Source of the DNA: Paenibacillus tundrae
GTDB taxonomy: Bacteria; Bacillota; Bacilli; Paenibacillales; Paenibacillaceae
NCBI RefSeq assembly: GCF_030812775.1
Contig: NZ_JAUSTI010000008.1
Location: 1-64,000 of the forward strand
Direction of reading: 5' to 3'
DNA: 64,000 bases
Below are positions 8,569-17,324 of the stretch, piece after piece. Position 1 is the stretch's first letter; each line of letters opens with the position of its first letter. A program made the position numbers and the translations under genes. Below the pieces are notes generated by a model. It had not been told where the DNA came from, searched no databases, and saw only the letters and a program-made list of their open reading frames with translations.

Positions 8569-9029
8569 TACTTTATTAAAACATTTTATATTTTTTTAAA
8601 ATAAAATGAGTTTTGGGGTATTCTTTAGGGTTTGTAATCGTGGATTCACCTGCGATTTTCTTCATTTGAAATTTGGACACCGGGGAGGTGATAGAGGGAA
8701 GTTTCGAACTTTTCTTAACCAAATGGTCAATTTGATTCATGAAGGATTAAATTATTTTAGGTATAATAGGATTATAAAAGCGGTTACAGTATTTTTCAAC
8801 GGTTTATTTCAAAGATTAATGAAACAATTTAAATGTTTTTATGGAATACTATATTGAGAAATGTACCTTCATTTTAATAATGAATCGTACGATATTAAAG
8901 AAGATAGGCTCTCTGTCTCTGCCCTTCCCATCTATCTTATAATCATTTATACTTATCTAAAATAAAATATAGAAATGTGCACTAACTACTTAACAGTGCG
9001 TGTTCAGAACGGGGAAAGGACCAACACAT
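8569..9029. other. Intergenic region between arabinan locus and its divergent regulator
   Basis: It is AT-rich with no credible gene; an 83-codon frame at 8606-8857 lacks a ribosome site and protein-like composition. A TATAAT at 8762-8767 may be the -10 of the rightward regulator, but I see no well-placed -35. A catabolite-repression-like site follows at 8775-8788. Confidence 0.5.
8775..8788 (-). promoter_or_regulatory. Possible CcpA cre site
   Basis: The reverse strand reads TGTAACCGCTTTTA. It fits the Bacillales cre pattern except near the 3' end. It lies just downstream of the TATAAT box of the rightward regulator, where binding could repress it. Confidence 0.35.
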
Positions 9030-9947
9030 ATGATATATATTAAGGATCTGAAGTCGGGTGTGAACATCTTCAAAGCCCTCAGTTCGGAGATTCGGATACA
9101 GATCATTGAACTACTGGCGAAGAACCAGAGCCTTAATCTCAATGATCTTGCGACCAAGCTGGGACTTAGCAATGGAGCAATTACAATGCATATCAAAAAG
9201 CTGGAGGAGAGCGGTTTAATTGAAATAAATACGGCTGTGGGCAAGCACGGAATCCAGAAAATTTGCTATCTCAATGAGGAGAAGCTGATGGTGGATCTGC
9301 GTTCGCAGGAGATTAGCAACCGTTATGAGGTAGAGATTCAAGTGGGACATTACAGTGATTATCAGGCTGCTCCTACTTGTGGACTTGCGACGCGGGACAG
9401 TATCGTTGGGGAATTCGATGACCCACGTTATTTCGCAGATCCATTACGCATTGATGCGGAGATGATTTGGCTTGCGGAAGGTTATTTGGAGTATCGCATT
9501 CCTAATTATCTGAAACCGAATCAGTCATTTAGTGAGATTCAACTCTCTATGGAGCTTGGTTCGGAATCACCTGGCTATTGCGATAACTACCCTTCGGATA
9601 TTTACTTTTACATCAACGGTATCGAGATTGGTTGCTGGACGAGTCCAGGTGATTTTGGCAATACACGCGGGACGTTTAATCCAGACTGGTGGCCGCCTCA
9701 CCTTAATCAGTACGGCATGCTGAAGTTGATCCGTATCACGCAGGAAGGTAGCTATATCGACGGCTGTCGCATTTCGGATGTTACGTTAGATGATATTGGG
9801 CTGGACTACAAAAGCGACATCCTCTTCCGCATTGCGGTGACAGAAGAACCTGTCAACAAACGGGGTCTTACGATCTTTGGCAAACATTTCGGAAATTACG
9901 GCCAAGGTCTACTCGCCCGGGTGCTCTATAACGTACATGAAGACTAG
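9030..9947 (+). CDS. ArsR-like winged-helix regulator with large C-terminal sensor domain
   Basis: This 305-residue protein has an N-terminal winged helix of the ArsR class (about residues 10-75: FKALSSEIRIQIIELL, DLATKLGLSNGAITMHIKKL). A domain of about 200 residues follows that I do not recognise as a named family. The sensor contains VGHYSDY, PTCGLATRDS, DDPRYFADP, EYRIPNYL, PSDIYFYING, WTSPGDFGN and NQYGMLKL. Aromatic and Asn/Gly-rich loops suggest a beta-rich ligand-binding fold, perhaps for sugars. I chose the ATG at 9030 over a GTG at 9000 because GGGGAAAGGA precedes it. It is divergent from the arabinan locus and has a clear paralogue at 26647. It probably regulates the adjacent operon. 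Confidence 0.75.
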   Translation: MIYIKDLKSGVNIFKALSSEIRIQIIELLAKNQSLNLNDLATKLGLSNGAITMHIKKLEESGLIEINTAVGKHGIQKICYLNEEKLMVDLRSQEISNRYEVEIQVGHYSDYQAAPTCGLATRDSIVGEFDDPRYFADPLRIDAEMIWLAEGYLEYRIPNYLKPNQSFSEIQLSMELGSESPGYCDNYPSDIYFYINGIEIGCWTSPGDFGNTRGTFNPDWWPPHLNQYGMLKLIRITQEGSYIDGCRISDVTLDDIGLDYKSDILFRIAVTEEPVNKRGLTIFGKHFGNYGQGLLARVLYNVHED

Positions 9948-10055
9948 CACAAGTTTGAAATAACGCTAATATTCTAAGCAACCAAGCTTCTTAACATCAC
10001 TGCTAGGATATTACCGCTTCACATTACTGTTTGGCGTAATAATATCGCGGCTTAG

Positions 10056-10089
10056 AAAGAGTGCGGATCAGCACTCTTTTTTGTTTTTT
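10056..10089 (+). terminator. Terminator after the 9 kb regulator
   Basis: AAAGAGTGC pairs with GCACTCTTT around GGATCA and runs into TTTTTTGTTTTTT. Confidence 0.85.
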
Positions 10090-10161
10090 CATCTCACGTT
10101 ATAGCTGCGTAACTATAAGCACCATAATTAATGACTTACCTTGAGATATTTATAGGGCAAT

Positions 10162-10192
10162 ACCCTTGTTGTTCAATTCACTGTGATATAAT
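10162..10192 (+). promoter_or_regulatory. Extended -10 promoter for the WYL regulator
   Basis: TATAAT at 10187-10192 is preceded by TGA, giving the extended -10 TGATATAAT, with a weak TTGTTG-like -35 upstream. Transcription would begin about 35 bases before the ATG at 10236. Confidence 0.6.
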
Positions 10193-10235
10193 ATGGCCTG
10201 CACTAACAAAAATGAGGTACTGGGCGGGATACAAG

Positions 10236-11177
10236 ATGAAATTGGAACGTTTAATCTCAATCATATTCAAGCTCTTGAACCATGAAGTATTGTCGGCTTC
10301 TACACTAGCGGAAGAGTTTCAAGTTTCTCCAAGAACGATCTACCGAGACATTGATGTGATCTGTGCAGCCGGCTTCCCCGTCGTCTCTCATCAAGGACTT
10401 AAAGGCGGGTATGGCATCATCGATGGATATAAAATGGATAAAAGCTTGCTTGGCTCATACGATGTGAATTCCCTCATTACCGTTCTCAGCAGTCTTTCCA
10501 CTGTCTTTGATGACGGACGAGTACAGGGAACGATTGAGCGACTACAAACGATTGGGTCGGAGCATCAGTCCCCAAGTTTATCCATAGATTTGGAAACACG
10601 CCGCACGGAACCTGATGCCCTTCCCTATCTGCGAACAGGAATCACAGAATATCGGATTATCCAATTCGATTATATTAACACCAAGAATGAACGCACCTCT
10701 CGTCGCATAGAACCTATTAGACTCCACTTTAAATATCGCAATTGGTATGTATATGGATTCTGTCTGGCACGCCAGGATTATCGGGAGTTCCGACTGTCCC
10801 GGATGATGAACGTAAGCTTAAGTTCTGACACATTCCAACCCCATACCACTAGGATTGAACCGATAGTTGAATCAAGGATTCAATCGGACACCACACTTCA
10901 CAGTCAGACAACCGAAGTTGTATTTAAGGTTAATCCGGAGGCACTTTCGGAAGCCATGGATCATTTCCAACAAGCCGATAAACAATTTCATAATGATGGA
11001 AGCATGACGATGCGAATCGCAGTTCATCAGCCATTGAAAGCCCGTTGGTTGTGTTCGTTTCTGTTAAGTTTAGGTAGTGGTGCAGAGGTGCTTGAACCTG
11101 TCGAGCTGCGAAATATCCTGCGAGAAGAGCTTCAGAACGCGCTTAAACCTTATCAAAAAACCATTGAAGAAGTATGA
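10236..11177 (+). CDS. HTH and WYL domain transcriptional regulator
   Basis: This 313-residue protein begins MKLERLISIIFKLLN. A DeoR-like N-terminal HTH follows (TLAEEFQVSPRTIYRDIDVI), then a WYL domain (IQFDYINTKNERTSRRIEP, then KYRNWYVYGFCLARQDYREFRLSRM) and a C-terminal extension. YafY/YobV-type regulators with this layout sense ligands through the WYL domain. A longer frame extends upstream to 10131, but it would cover the promoter, so the ATG at 10236 is preferred despite a weak ribosome site. The DinB-family gene follows on the same strand after a terminator. Its target and ligand are unknown. Confidence 0.85.
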   Translation: MKLERLISIIFKLLNHEVLSASTLAEEFQVSPRTIYRDIDVICAAGFPVVSHQGLKGGYGIIDGYKMDKSLLGSYDVNSLITVLSSLSTVFDDGRVQGTIERLQTIGSEHQSPSLSIDLETRRTEPDALPYLRTGITEYRIIQFDYINTKNERTSRRIEPIRLHFKYRNWYVYGFCLARQDYREFRLSRMMNVSLSSDTFQPHTTRIEPIVESRIQSDTTLHSQTTEVVFKVNPEALSEAMDHFQQADKQFHNDGSMTMRIAVHQPLKARWLCSFLLSLGSGAEVLEPVELRNILREELQNALKPYQKTIEEV

Positions 11178-11203
11178 CATGCTGTTGTCATACTTCTTTT
11201 TTT
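11169..11203 (+). terminator. Terminator overlapping the WYL regulator stop codon
   Basis: GAAGTATGAC pairs with GTCATACTTC and is followed by TTTTTTT. The stop codon at 11175-11177 lies inside the left arm. Confidence 0.88.
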
Positions 11204-11258
11204 ATAATCATCTCAGTAAGTTAGTTGCACTTCACGACTATTCTAAGGAGATGATCGC

Positions 11259-11768
11259 TTGAACCATCCAGAAGAAATGTATTCGTATCACACATGGGCT
11301 ACACAAACCATTTTAGGGAGAATTCAAGAATTGCCAGACAGCGTTTTGCACCAAGAGGTGAATAGTTCTTTCCGCTCCATCGCTCACGCATTAAGTCATA
11401 TGTATGCAGTTGATCAAATGTGGTATCTGGTATTAACGGGGGTTAGTATGCCTGAAGCGCTACAAATGTGCATGCCCCGCAATGAAGAGATTTATGATTC
11501 TGTGGAGGATTATAGCCGGCGATATATGGAGTTATCAAAACAATATGCAGCTTGGTTTCAAGAGCACACCGATCTGGAACAAACAATTCTGCTGGACAAT
11601 CCATTCGCGGGAATTCGAAATACTAGTCTTGCGGAGATCATCTTCCATCTGATCAATCATGGAACGTACCATCGGGGGAATATTTCTACGATGCTACGTC
11701 AATTAGGCCATGCTTCTGTCATGAATGACTACAGTCTTTTCTGGTATACAAAACCTGCTATAGATTAG
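11259..11768 (+). CDS. DinB/YfiT-family four-helix protein
   Basis: This 169-residue protein starts at a TTG, with AAGGAG 8 bases upstream. DinB-like metal-binding histidines are visible: one in AHALSHMYAVDQMW (about residue 48) and two in HLINHGTYHRGNI near the C-terminus. The family is a bacillithiol- or mycothiol-dependent transferase-like fold with many uncharacterised members. The gene follows the WYL regulator, but a terminator separates them. The individual substrate is not predictable. Confidence 0.85.
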   Translation: MNHPEEMYSYHTWATQTILGRIQELPDSVLHQEVNSSFRSIAHALSHMYAVDQMWYLVLTGVSMPEALQMCMPRNEEIYDSVEDYSRRYMELSKQYAAWFQEHTDLEQTILLDNPFAGIRNTSLAEIIFHLINHGTYHRGNISTMLRQLGHASVMNDYSLFWYTKPAID

Positions 11769-11783
11769 ATGATGGTATGAACT

Positions 11784-12087
11784 GTGGAAATGAAAAATCA
11801 TTTGGCTGTTACAACGAGAAAAGAATTAAGATTTTGGCTACATGAGCATGGTCGAACCGAGACGTGTTGCTGGGTAACCATTAGTCTCAAACCAAGCCCA
11901 GACACTCTGTTGTACTTGGATGCCGTAGAAGAGTCGTTATGTTATGGTTGGATTGATATTCCAGCACAGATTGGATAAATTGATCGCCCATACGGCAGCA
12001 AACCAGATGTACGGTCAGTGGCATGATCATGGACGGCTTTTCAATTATCACGATGAAAATTCCACCGATATCACGAAAATAGAATAA
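11784..12087 (+). pseudogene. Decayed YdeI-like gene plus unidentified tail
   Basis: The first 64 codons (11784-11978) resemble the N-terminal part of YdeI/OmpD-associated proteins: TRKELRFWLHEHG, TCCWVTISLKP, LLYLDAVEESLCYGWID. The frame then stops where family members continue for over 100 residues. A second frame at 11980-12087 encodes a tail ending QMYGQWHDHGRLFNYHDENS, which I cannot place and which has no start of its own. The two pieces look like remnants of one or two deleted genes. There is no good ribosome site for either. Confidence 0.55.
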
Positions 12088-12121
12088 GAGGATCTCCCAT
12101 GTGAGGGGGATCCTCTTATTC
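12082..12121. terminator. Shared hairpin between YdeI remnant and AraC regulator
   Basis: GAATAAGAGGATC pairs with GATCCTCTTATTC, with CCC/GGG closing the loop. It lies just beyond the AraC stop codon at 12124, and the reverse strand continues TATTTTC. Confidence 0.7.
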
Positions 12122-12123
12122 GC

Positions 12124-12990
12124 TCAGCTCAAATTTTGCCTGTAGTTCTTAGGGGACACACCGTAGGCTTTCTTAAACTGGCGCGTAAAATAATTACTGT
12201 CATTAAATCCGCAATCATATGAGATTTGAGTAATGGATAGATTGCTATTTTTCAGTAAATGACACGCCTTCTCCAGACGCAGCTTATGCACATAGGAAAT
12301 AGGCGTCATCTGATAATAGGATCGAAAAATCCGATTGAGATGCCTGATCGATATATTCGATTTTCCCGCAATATCCTCCAGCGATAATGGCTTAAGATAC
12401 TGATCTTCGATATAAGAGATGGCATTGGCTAGATGCAACAGATTATTCCCCCTACCGCCTTTCTCCCTGGTATCATACTGTCTCGACAAATACACTGCCA
12501 TCTCTGTTAGACGTGCAATCAGCATCGTCTGATACCCTTGCTGCTTCGTCTCGTATTCTTTAACCATGAATGAAATCAGCGCTTCAATATACTCCAGGTT
12601 AGCAATGGATAGGGCAAGTACACTGGGGAACGAGTGAATATTACGATAAAACGGTTCCAACACAAACAATGCTTGAAACCCATTTGATTTCCTCAGATCA
12701 GGACCGGTCGATGAAAGCATGTCAGGTCTGAACATTATATTACATATTTTAAAATCATGAGGGTCGATATACGCATGATGTGTTTCGCCATTGATCACAA
12801 ATACATTTCCCTTTTTGATAAAAAACTCCTCGTTATTCACAACATGAGTCGCATGACCATTCAAAACAATCACGAGCTCTGTAAAATCCATATGATTGTG
12901 AAGCTCCATATCTGTCTCATGCCCACCATATTGAATGAAAAACGGGAATTCCTCATCTGACGTAAACCATCTCAAATATGCATTACTCAA
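12124..12990 (-). CDS. AraC-family transcriptional regulator
   Basis: This 288-residue protein has an N-terminal cupin-like sensor domain (HNHMDFTELVIVLNG, KKGNVFVINGETHHAYI). Two C-terminal AraC helix-turn-helix motifs follow (SLEDIAGKSNISIRHLNRIF and SITQISYDCGFNDSNYFTRQFKK), ending in YGVSPKNYR. It starts at a TTG with GGAGGG 7 bases upstream. It is divergent from the GH43 gene at 13195 and probably activates it in response to a sugar. The ligand is not identifiable from sequence. Confidence 0.9.
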   Translation of the reverse strand: MSNAYLRWFTSDEEFPFFIQYGGHETDMELHNHMDFTELVIVLNGHATHVVNNEEFFIKKGNVFVINGETHHAYIDPHDFKICNIMFRPDMLSSTGPDLRKSNGFQALFVLEPFYRNIHSFPSVLALSIANLEYIEALISFMVKEYETKQQGYQTMLIARLTEMAVYLSRQYDTREKGGRGNNLLHLANAISYIEDQYLKPLSLEDIAGKSNISIRHLNRIFRSYYQMTPISYVHKLRLEKACHLLKNSNLSITQISYDCGFNDSNYFTRQFKKAYGVSPKNYRQNLS

Positions 12991-13194
12991 AAGCAGTCCC
13001 TCCGAACAATGTTGGGTTCGTATGTCTATATCATGCTACTCCAAGTCCGAAAAATCAAGGTAAAGGACGGTTGTAACCACTATACTTTCCCTTGTAACAA
13101 GGCACAGCGAATAAAGAGTGCACGCCAGACGGTAGCTCAAAATCGCAAATTCGCCTTAATTCATCCCTAACTTTCATATGAACAGGAGCCTAAC

Positions 13195-14715
13195 ATGACA
13201 AAATATACGAACCCCGTGATTCCAGGTTTTTACCCCGATCCGAGCATTTGCCGCGTAAACGAAGACTACTATCTGGTAACGAGTACGTTTGAATACTCTC
13301 CGGGTGTGCCTGTTTTCCATAGCAAAGACCTCGTACATTGGCAACAAATTGGACATTGTCTTACTTCCGAAACACAGCTTCCACTAAGTAAAGCCTCAAG
13401 TTCCGCCGGTATATATGCACCGACCATCCGTTACCATGAAGGCTGGTTCTATATGACAACGACTAATATCGGTGCGGGTGGAAACCTGATTGTTCGTACC
13501 CAAGATCCAGCAGGCTCATGGTCTGAACCGATTCTCATCGCACAGGGGGGCATAGATCCTTCTCTGCTCTTCGACGATGATGGACGTGTGTATTTCCAAT
13601 CCGCTCAAAATGGCAATGAAGGCGAAGGAATATATCAGTGTGAGATTGACATTACTACCGGGAAGCAGCTTACAGATAGCAGACTCATCTGGCGTGGAAC
13701 AGGCGGAGCTGCCCCAGAAGCACCCCATCTATACAAAATTAACGATCTGTATTATCTCATGATTGCCGAAGGTGGTACGGAGTACGGTCATATGGAAACC
13801 ATCGCACGCAGCACCGATCCATACGGCCCATTTGAACCATGTCCTCACAATCCAATTCTATCCAACCGCAGTATGAAGAGCAGTATCCATGCCGCTGGGC
13901 ACGCAGATCTGGTTCAGGCACAGGATGGAACGTGGTGGGCTGTCTGCCTTGGTATTCGCCCCCCTTCTTATCCGATGCGCCATCACTTGGGACGAGAAAC
14001 ATTTCTTGCACCTGTGACTTGGACGGATGAAGGCTGGCCGATTATTGGTGACAATGGGAATGTCAATCCTGTTATGGATGCGCCTAAGCTACCACCAGTA
14101 CAATGGAATGCACCAAGCGTGCGGGATCATTTTGACGGAGCAACTCTTGGTTTGGAATGGATGTTCTTGCGTAACCCCGCACCCGGAAGCTGGTCGCTAG
14201 AGGAACAGCCAGGTCAGCTTGTACTGCGTGGAAACTCCGTTTCCCTTGATGACGTGAGTAATCCTGCTTTTGTTGGTCGCCGGTTGAAACATTTCACCGC
14301 CCGTATCGCAACCGAGTTAGCCTTTGAGCCACAGAAAGACGGAGAAGAAGCTGGCTTAACGCTGTATATGAATCCTAAATATCATTATGATCTGGCAATT
14401 AAGCAGGTCAATGGACGCAAAATGATCTTACTTCGTCGCACAGTTGGCTCCCTAAGAACCGAGCAATGGGTTGCTTGTGAAGCAGGGCCAGTAACCTTGA
14501 AAATTCATGCACAACCTGACCAGTTCCTTTTCTCCATTCAGCAAAATTCAGCTCCAGAACTGGAGGTTGGCTCAGGTGAGACTCATCTGCTCTCCACTGA
14601 AGTAGCAGGCGGATTCACAGGGGTCATTGCTGCAATGTATGCCACCAGTCCATCAGGAAGTGGCACACCTGCACGATTCGATTGGTTCGATTATGAACCA
14701 TTGGATGAAGTATAA
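13195..14715 (+). CDS. GH43 beta-xylosidase / arabinofuranosidase, cytoplasmic
   Basis: This 506-residue protein has no signal peptide. The N-terminal GH43 propeller begins NPVIPGFYPDPSICR. Catalytic candidates are Asp15 (YPDPS), Asp121 (GGIDPSLLFDDDG) and Glu175 (GAAPEAPHLYK). From about residue 310 a beta-sandwich C-terminal domain follows (FVGRRLKHFTARIATEL, GLTLYMNPKYHYDLAI), as in GH43 beta-xylosidases. It would hydrolyse imported xylo- or arabinoxylo-oligosaccharides. AGGAG lies 6 bases before the ATG. It stands alone, facing the divergent AraC regulator. Confidence 0.9.
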   Translation: MTKYTNPVIPGFYPDPSICRVNEDYYLVTSTFEYSPGVPVFHSKDLVHWQQIGHCLTSETQLPLSKASSSAGIYAPTIRYHEGWFYMTTTNIGAGGNLIVRTQDPAGSWSEPILIAQGGIDPSLLFDDDGRVYFQSAQNGNEGEGIYQCEIDITTGKQLTDSRLIWRGTGGAAPEAPHLYKINDLYYLMIAEGGTEYGHMETIARSTDPYGPFEPCPHNPILSNRSMKSSIHAAGHADLVQAQDGTWWAVCLGIRPPSYPMRHHLGRETFLAPVTWTDEGWPIIGDNGNVNPVMDAPKLPPVQWNAPSVRDHFDGATLGLEWMFLRNPAPGSWSLEEQPGQLVLRGNSVSLDDVSNPAFVGRRLKHFTARIATELAFEPQKDGEEAGLTLYMNPKYHYDLAIKQVNGRKMILLRRTVGSLRTEQWVACEAGPVTLKIHAQPDQFLFSIQQNSAPELEVGSGETHLLSTEVAGGFTGVIAAMYATSPSGSGTPARFDWFDYEPLDEV

Positions 14716-14755
14716 TAGCCGTTAAATTCGTTAATCAAGTGCACAGTTTCAACTC

Positions 14756-14791
14756 AAAAAGCTGCCGTCTGTACAATGCAGACAGCAGCTT
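14756..14791 (-). terminator. Terminator after the SulP gene
   Basis: GCTGCCGTCTG pairs with CAGACAGCAGC, and read leftward it runs into TTTTTGAG. It differs at only three positions over 39 bases from the terminator at 17242-17277. Confidence 0.85.
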
Positions 14792-14823
14792 CAACGTGCC
14801 ATAGCTTCCTCTAGCTTCAGGGA

Positions 14824-16599
14824 TTACATGGAGCTATTTGCTTCGACTCGCTTTCCTGATTTCAGCATACTCATACGCTCTGAATCGGTTCCAGCGCTTG
14901 ACAATGCAGCACATTCATGAAATGCAAAATGCTTGCAACCCTTGCATTTCTGATCATCTAGATGCGCTAATGCATAATTGATAGCTTCACCCGTGTGCTC
15001 AAACATATGATCAGGATTAATCCGTTCTATCAAGCCTGTTTTCTTCAGCATCTCCAATGGTTGTGCCTGAATACCCGAAAGTAAAACCGTCCCCCTAGAT
15101 CTCTCCATATGTTTAACAACATGAGCCAGATTGGATTCACCTGTCGTATCCATAAAAGGCACCTTGCCCATGCGCAACAGCAAAATACCTGGTCGCCGAT
15201 GAAGCGAATCCATGACTGACTTCTCGAATCGATCTGCTGCACCAAAGAATAACGGCCCTTCAATCGAATACAGGTTTATCTGTGGACAATCATGCCCTTC
15301 GCGAACCATGTAGTCCATGACTTTCTCATGTTTATGATTGGGATCAGGCAGCACTTTGGCAACCTTCAACATCTCACTCATCCGTTTAACAAATAAAAGG
15401 ACAGCCATAATCAACCCAACCTCTACAGCCGTCGTTAAACTTGTAAATACGGTCAATAAAAAGGTAATGAGCAGAACGAGCGAATCACTCGTTTTGGTTT
15501 TCATAACATGCATGAACGATCTCCGTTCACTCATATTCCAGGCAACCATCATCAGAACGGGAGCCATACTGGCAAGTGGAATATGGGAAGCATAGGGTGC
15601 GAACAGAACAATTACCAGTAGGACTACTACGCCATGAATAACCCCAGACAATGGTGACACAGCTCCAGATTTAATATTCGTTGCCGTACGCGCAATTGCT
15701 CCTGTTGCAGGAATACCACCAAATAATGGCGTCACCATATTAGCAATCCCCTGCCCAATAAGCTCTCGATTGCTGTTATGTCGACTTCCGGTCATGCCAT
15801 CGGCAACAACAGCAGACAATAACGATTCGATTCCACCTAACATGGCGATAACAAAAGCGGGTTGCAGCAAATTCATGATTCGCTCCCAAGTAATCTCAGG
15901 CACATGAAATTGAGGCAAGGAGCTTGGTATCGCACCAAAGGACGATCCAATCGTAGTCACCTGCCCTTCAAAAAACAACGCTGCGATTACTGTCGATAGA
16001 ATCAGACCAACGAGTGACGCAGGCACCTTCGGCGCAAATCTCGGCACAAGCAGAATAACAGCCAGACAACTGCCTGCTGTCAGCAAACTATATATATTAA
16101 CGGTTGAAATATGCATTACGATTTCTTTCATATTAGACCAAAAATCTTCATGTTTCTCGATCCCGCGTAGTCCTAGAAAATTAGCAATCTGCCCACTGAA
16201 AATAATGACAGCAATCCCCGCTGTAAATCCGATGGTCACCGGGCGCGGAATGAACTTGATTAACGCCCCAAGCTTAAATAATCCCATCAGTACAAGCATG
16301 AATCCGGCCATAATTCCGGCAATCAATAAATTTTCATATCCATACTGCATTACAATGGCGAAGAGGATCGGGATAAATGCCCCTGTTGGTCCGCCGATCT
16401 GGAACTTGGAGCCACCCAGCAAGGAAATGAGAATCCCCGCGATTACCGTTGTGTATAAGCCGTACTCCGGTTTGACTCCAGAAGCAATGGCAAATGCCAT
16501 GCCCAGTGGTATCGCAATAATACCTACAATTAGTCCCGATAACAGATCCTTACGAAAAGAAGATCCATTATACCCTCTATATCTCCCCATCCATTTCAT
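14824..16599 (-). CDS. SulP-family anion transporter with STAS domain
   Basis: This 591-residue membrane protein has a transmembrane SulP core with the opening segment DLLSGLIVGIIAIPLGMAFAIASG. The conserved loop GGIPATGAIARTATNIKSGA is also present. A cytoplasmic STAS domain follows from about residue 430 (LLLRMGKVPFMDTTGESNLAHVV). The C-terminal tail is unusual in carrying CKGCKHFAFHEC, three closely spaced cysteines plus histidines that could bind metal. SulP proteins carry sulfate, bicarbonate or other anions; the substrate is not evident. AAGG lies 9 bases before the ATG. It lies downstream of a small ArsR gene on the same strand, with operator-like TTTGAATAT repeats just upstream. Confidence 0.9.
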   Translation of the reverse strand: MKWMGRYRGYNGSSFRKDLLSGLIVGIIAIPLGMAFAIASGVKPEYGLYTTVIAGILISLLGGSKFQIGGPTGAFIPILFAIVMQYGYENLLIAGIMAGFMLVLMGLFKLGALIKFIPRPVTIGFTAGIAVIIFSGQIANFLGLRGIEKHEDFWSNMKEIVMHISTVNIYSLLTAGSCLAVILLVPRFAPKVPASLVGLILSTVIAALFFEGQVTTIGSSFGAIPSSLPQFHVPEITWERIMNLLQPAFVIAMLGGIESLLSAVVADGMTGSRHNSNRELIGQGIANMVTPLFGGIPATGAIARTATNIKSGAVSPLSGVIHGVVVLLVIVLFAPYASHIPLASMAPVLMMVAWNMSERRSFMHVMKTKTSDSLVLLITFLLTVFTSLTTAVEVGLIMAVLLFVKRMSEMLKVAKVLPDPNHKHEKVMDYMVREGHDCPQINLYSIEGPLFFGAADRFEKSVMDSLHRRPGILLLRMGKVPFMDTTGESNLAHVVKHMERSRGTVLLSGIQAQPLEMLKKTGLIERINPDHMFEHTGEAINYALAHLDDQKCKGCKHFAFHECAALSSAGTDSERMSMLKSGKRVEANSSM

Positions 16600-16622
16600 C
16601 TGACTTAACCTTCTTTTCTTTA

Positions 16623-16641
16623 TATATTTGAATATTTGAAT
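16623..16641 (-). promoter_or_regulatory. Tandem TTTGAATAT motif before the SulP gene
   Basis: ATATTTGAATATTTGAATAT holds two overlapping copies of TTTGAATAT. The same word appears once upstream of the arsR gene (17146-17154). An AT-rich imperfect palindrome shared by both genes fits an ArsR operator. Confidence 0.5.
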
Positions 16642-16795
16642 ATAATAAGAAGACTACGCCGCTGCGAGCACGCTGTCAATCGTAATGCTCACACCTGAGA
16701 CATTATTACATGCAGAAAAACAAGAAGTTCCCGAACTTACTTCAACTTCAGGTTCCTCTTGTTTACGCCGTATCTGAAAACCCGCCCTAGCATGT

Positions 16796-17125
16796 TTATG
16801 TTTCTTTGCGGATATCTTCCAACATCGAAATGGCATTGACCAGATGATTGTCAAAAATCTGTTTGGCAACCTCCAACAAGTCTTTAATCAATGGATCCCG
16901 TAGAGAGTATATGACTGTCGTTCCTTCTTTCATGCCTTGTACAACGTTTTTACTGCGTAATACAGCCAGCTGTTGGGAAACGGCGGAGCCTTCTGACCCC
17001 AGGATACTTTGCAGCTCGTTGACGTTCTTCGCTCCTTCGCTCAGCAATTCCAGAATCTGAATACGCATAGGATGAGCCAAAGCTTTAAAGAAATCCGTTT
17101 TAAACTGTTGTATGCTCTGATTCAT
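16796..17125 (-). CDS. Small ArsR/SmtB-family repressor
   Basis: This 109-residue single-domain winged-helix protein contains FKALAHPMRIQILELL, then NELQSILGSEGSAVSQQLAVLRSKNVV, the recognition helix region, and EGTTVIYSLRD in the wing. It has no cysteine at all, so the metal-thiolate and thiol-switch sites of many ArsR proteins are absent. It probably controls the SulP gene about 200 bases downstream and itself, through the shared TTTGAATAT motif. The intervening bases contain no convincing extra gene. Confidence 0.85.
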   Translation of the reverse strand: MNQSIQQFKTDFFKALAHPMRIQILELLSEGAKNVNELQSILGSEGSAVSQQLAVLRSKNVVQGMKEGTTVIYSLRDPLIKDLLEVAKQIFDNHLVNAISMLEDIRKET

Positions 17126-17145
17126 ACGTTATACCCCTTTATACT

Positions 17146-17160
17146 AACTTTTGAATATAT
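17146..17160 (-). promoter_or_regulatory. TTTGAATAT motif before arsR
   Basis: TTTGAATATATAAAG lies about 20 bases upstream of the arsR start and shares its first nine bases with the doubled motif before the SulP gene. Confidence 0.4.
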
Positions 17161-17241
17161 AAAGATCATAACATAGATGGGATCATAAGTTTCACTCTAT
17201 AAAATGACACAATACAACGATAATCGGAGCATTGGAATTAG

Positions 17242-17277
17242 AAAAAGCTGCCGCCTGTATAATACAGACAGCAGCTT
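17242..17277 (-). terminator. Terminator after the SLH protein gene
   Basis: GCTGCCGCCTG pairs with CAGACAGCAGC allowing one mismatch, and read leftward it ends in TTTTTC. It is almost identical to the terminator at 14756-14791. Confidence 0.82.
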
Positions 17278-17324
17278 CAATCAATAGCCTATTTTTTAAT
17301 GTAGAATAGTCCTACCATATTTTC

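Noticed and set aside
8606..8857. 83-codon forward frame between the arabinan operon and its regulator
   Set aside because: It has no ribosome site, an AT-driven Phe-rich composition, and overlaps promoter-like and cre-like signals.
16654..16869. 71-codon leftward frame between arsR and the SulP gene
   Set aside because: It overlaps the 3' end of arsR in another frame and has no plausible start; the Cys-containing end (CFSACNNVSG) is curious but unsupported.
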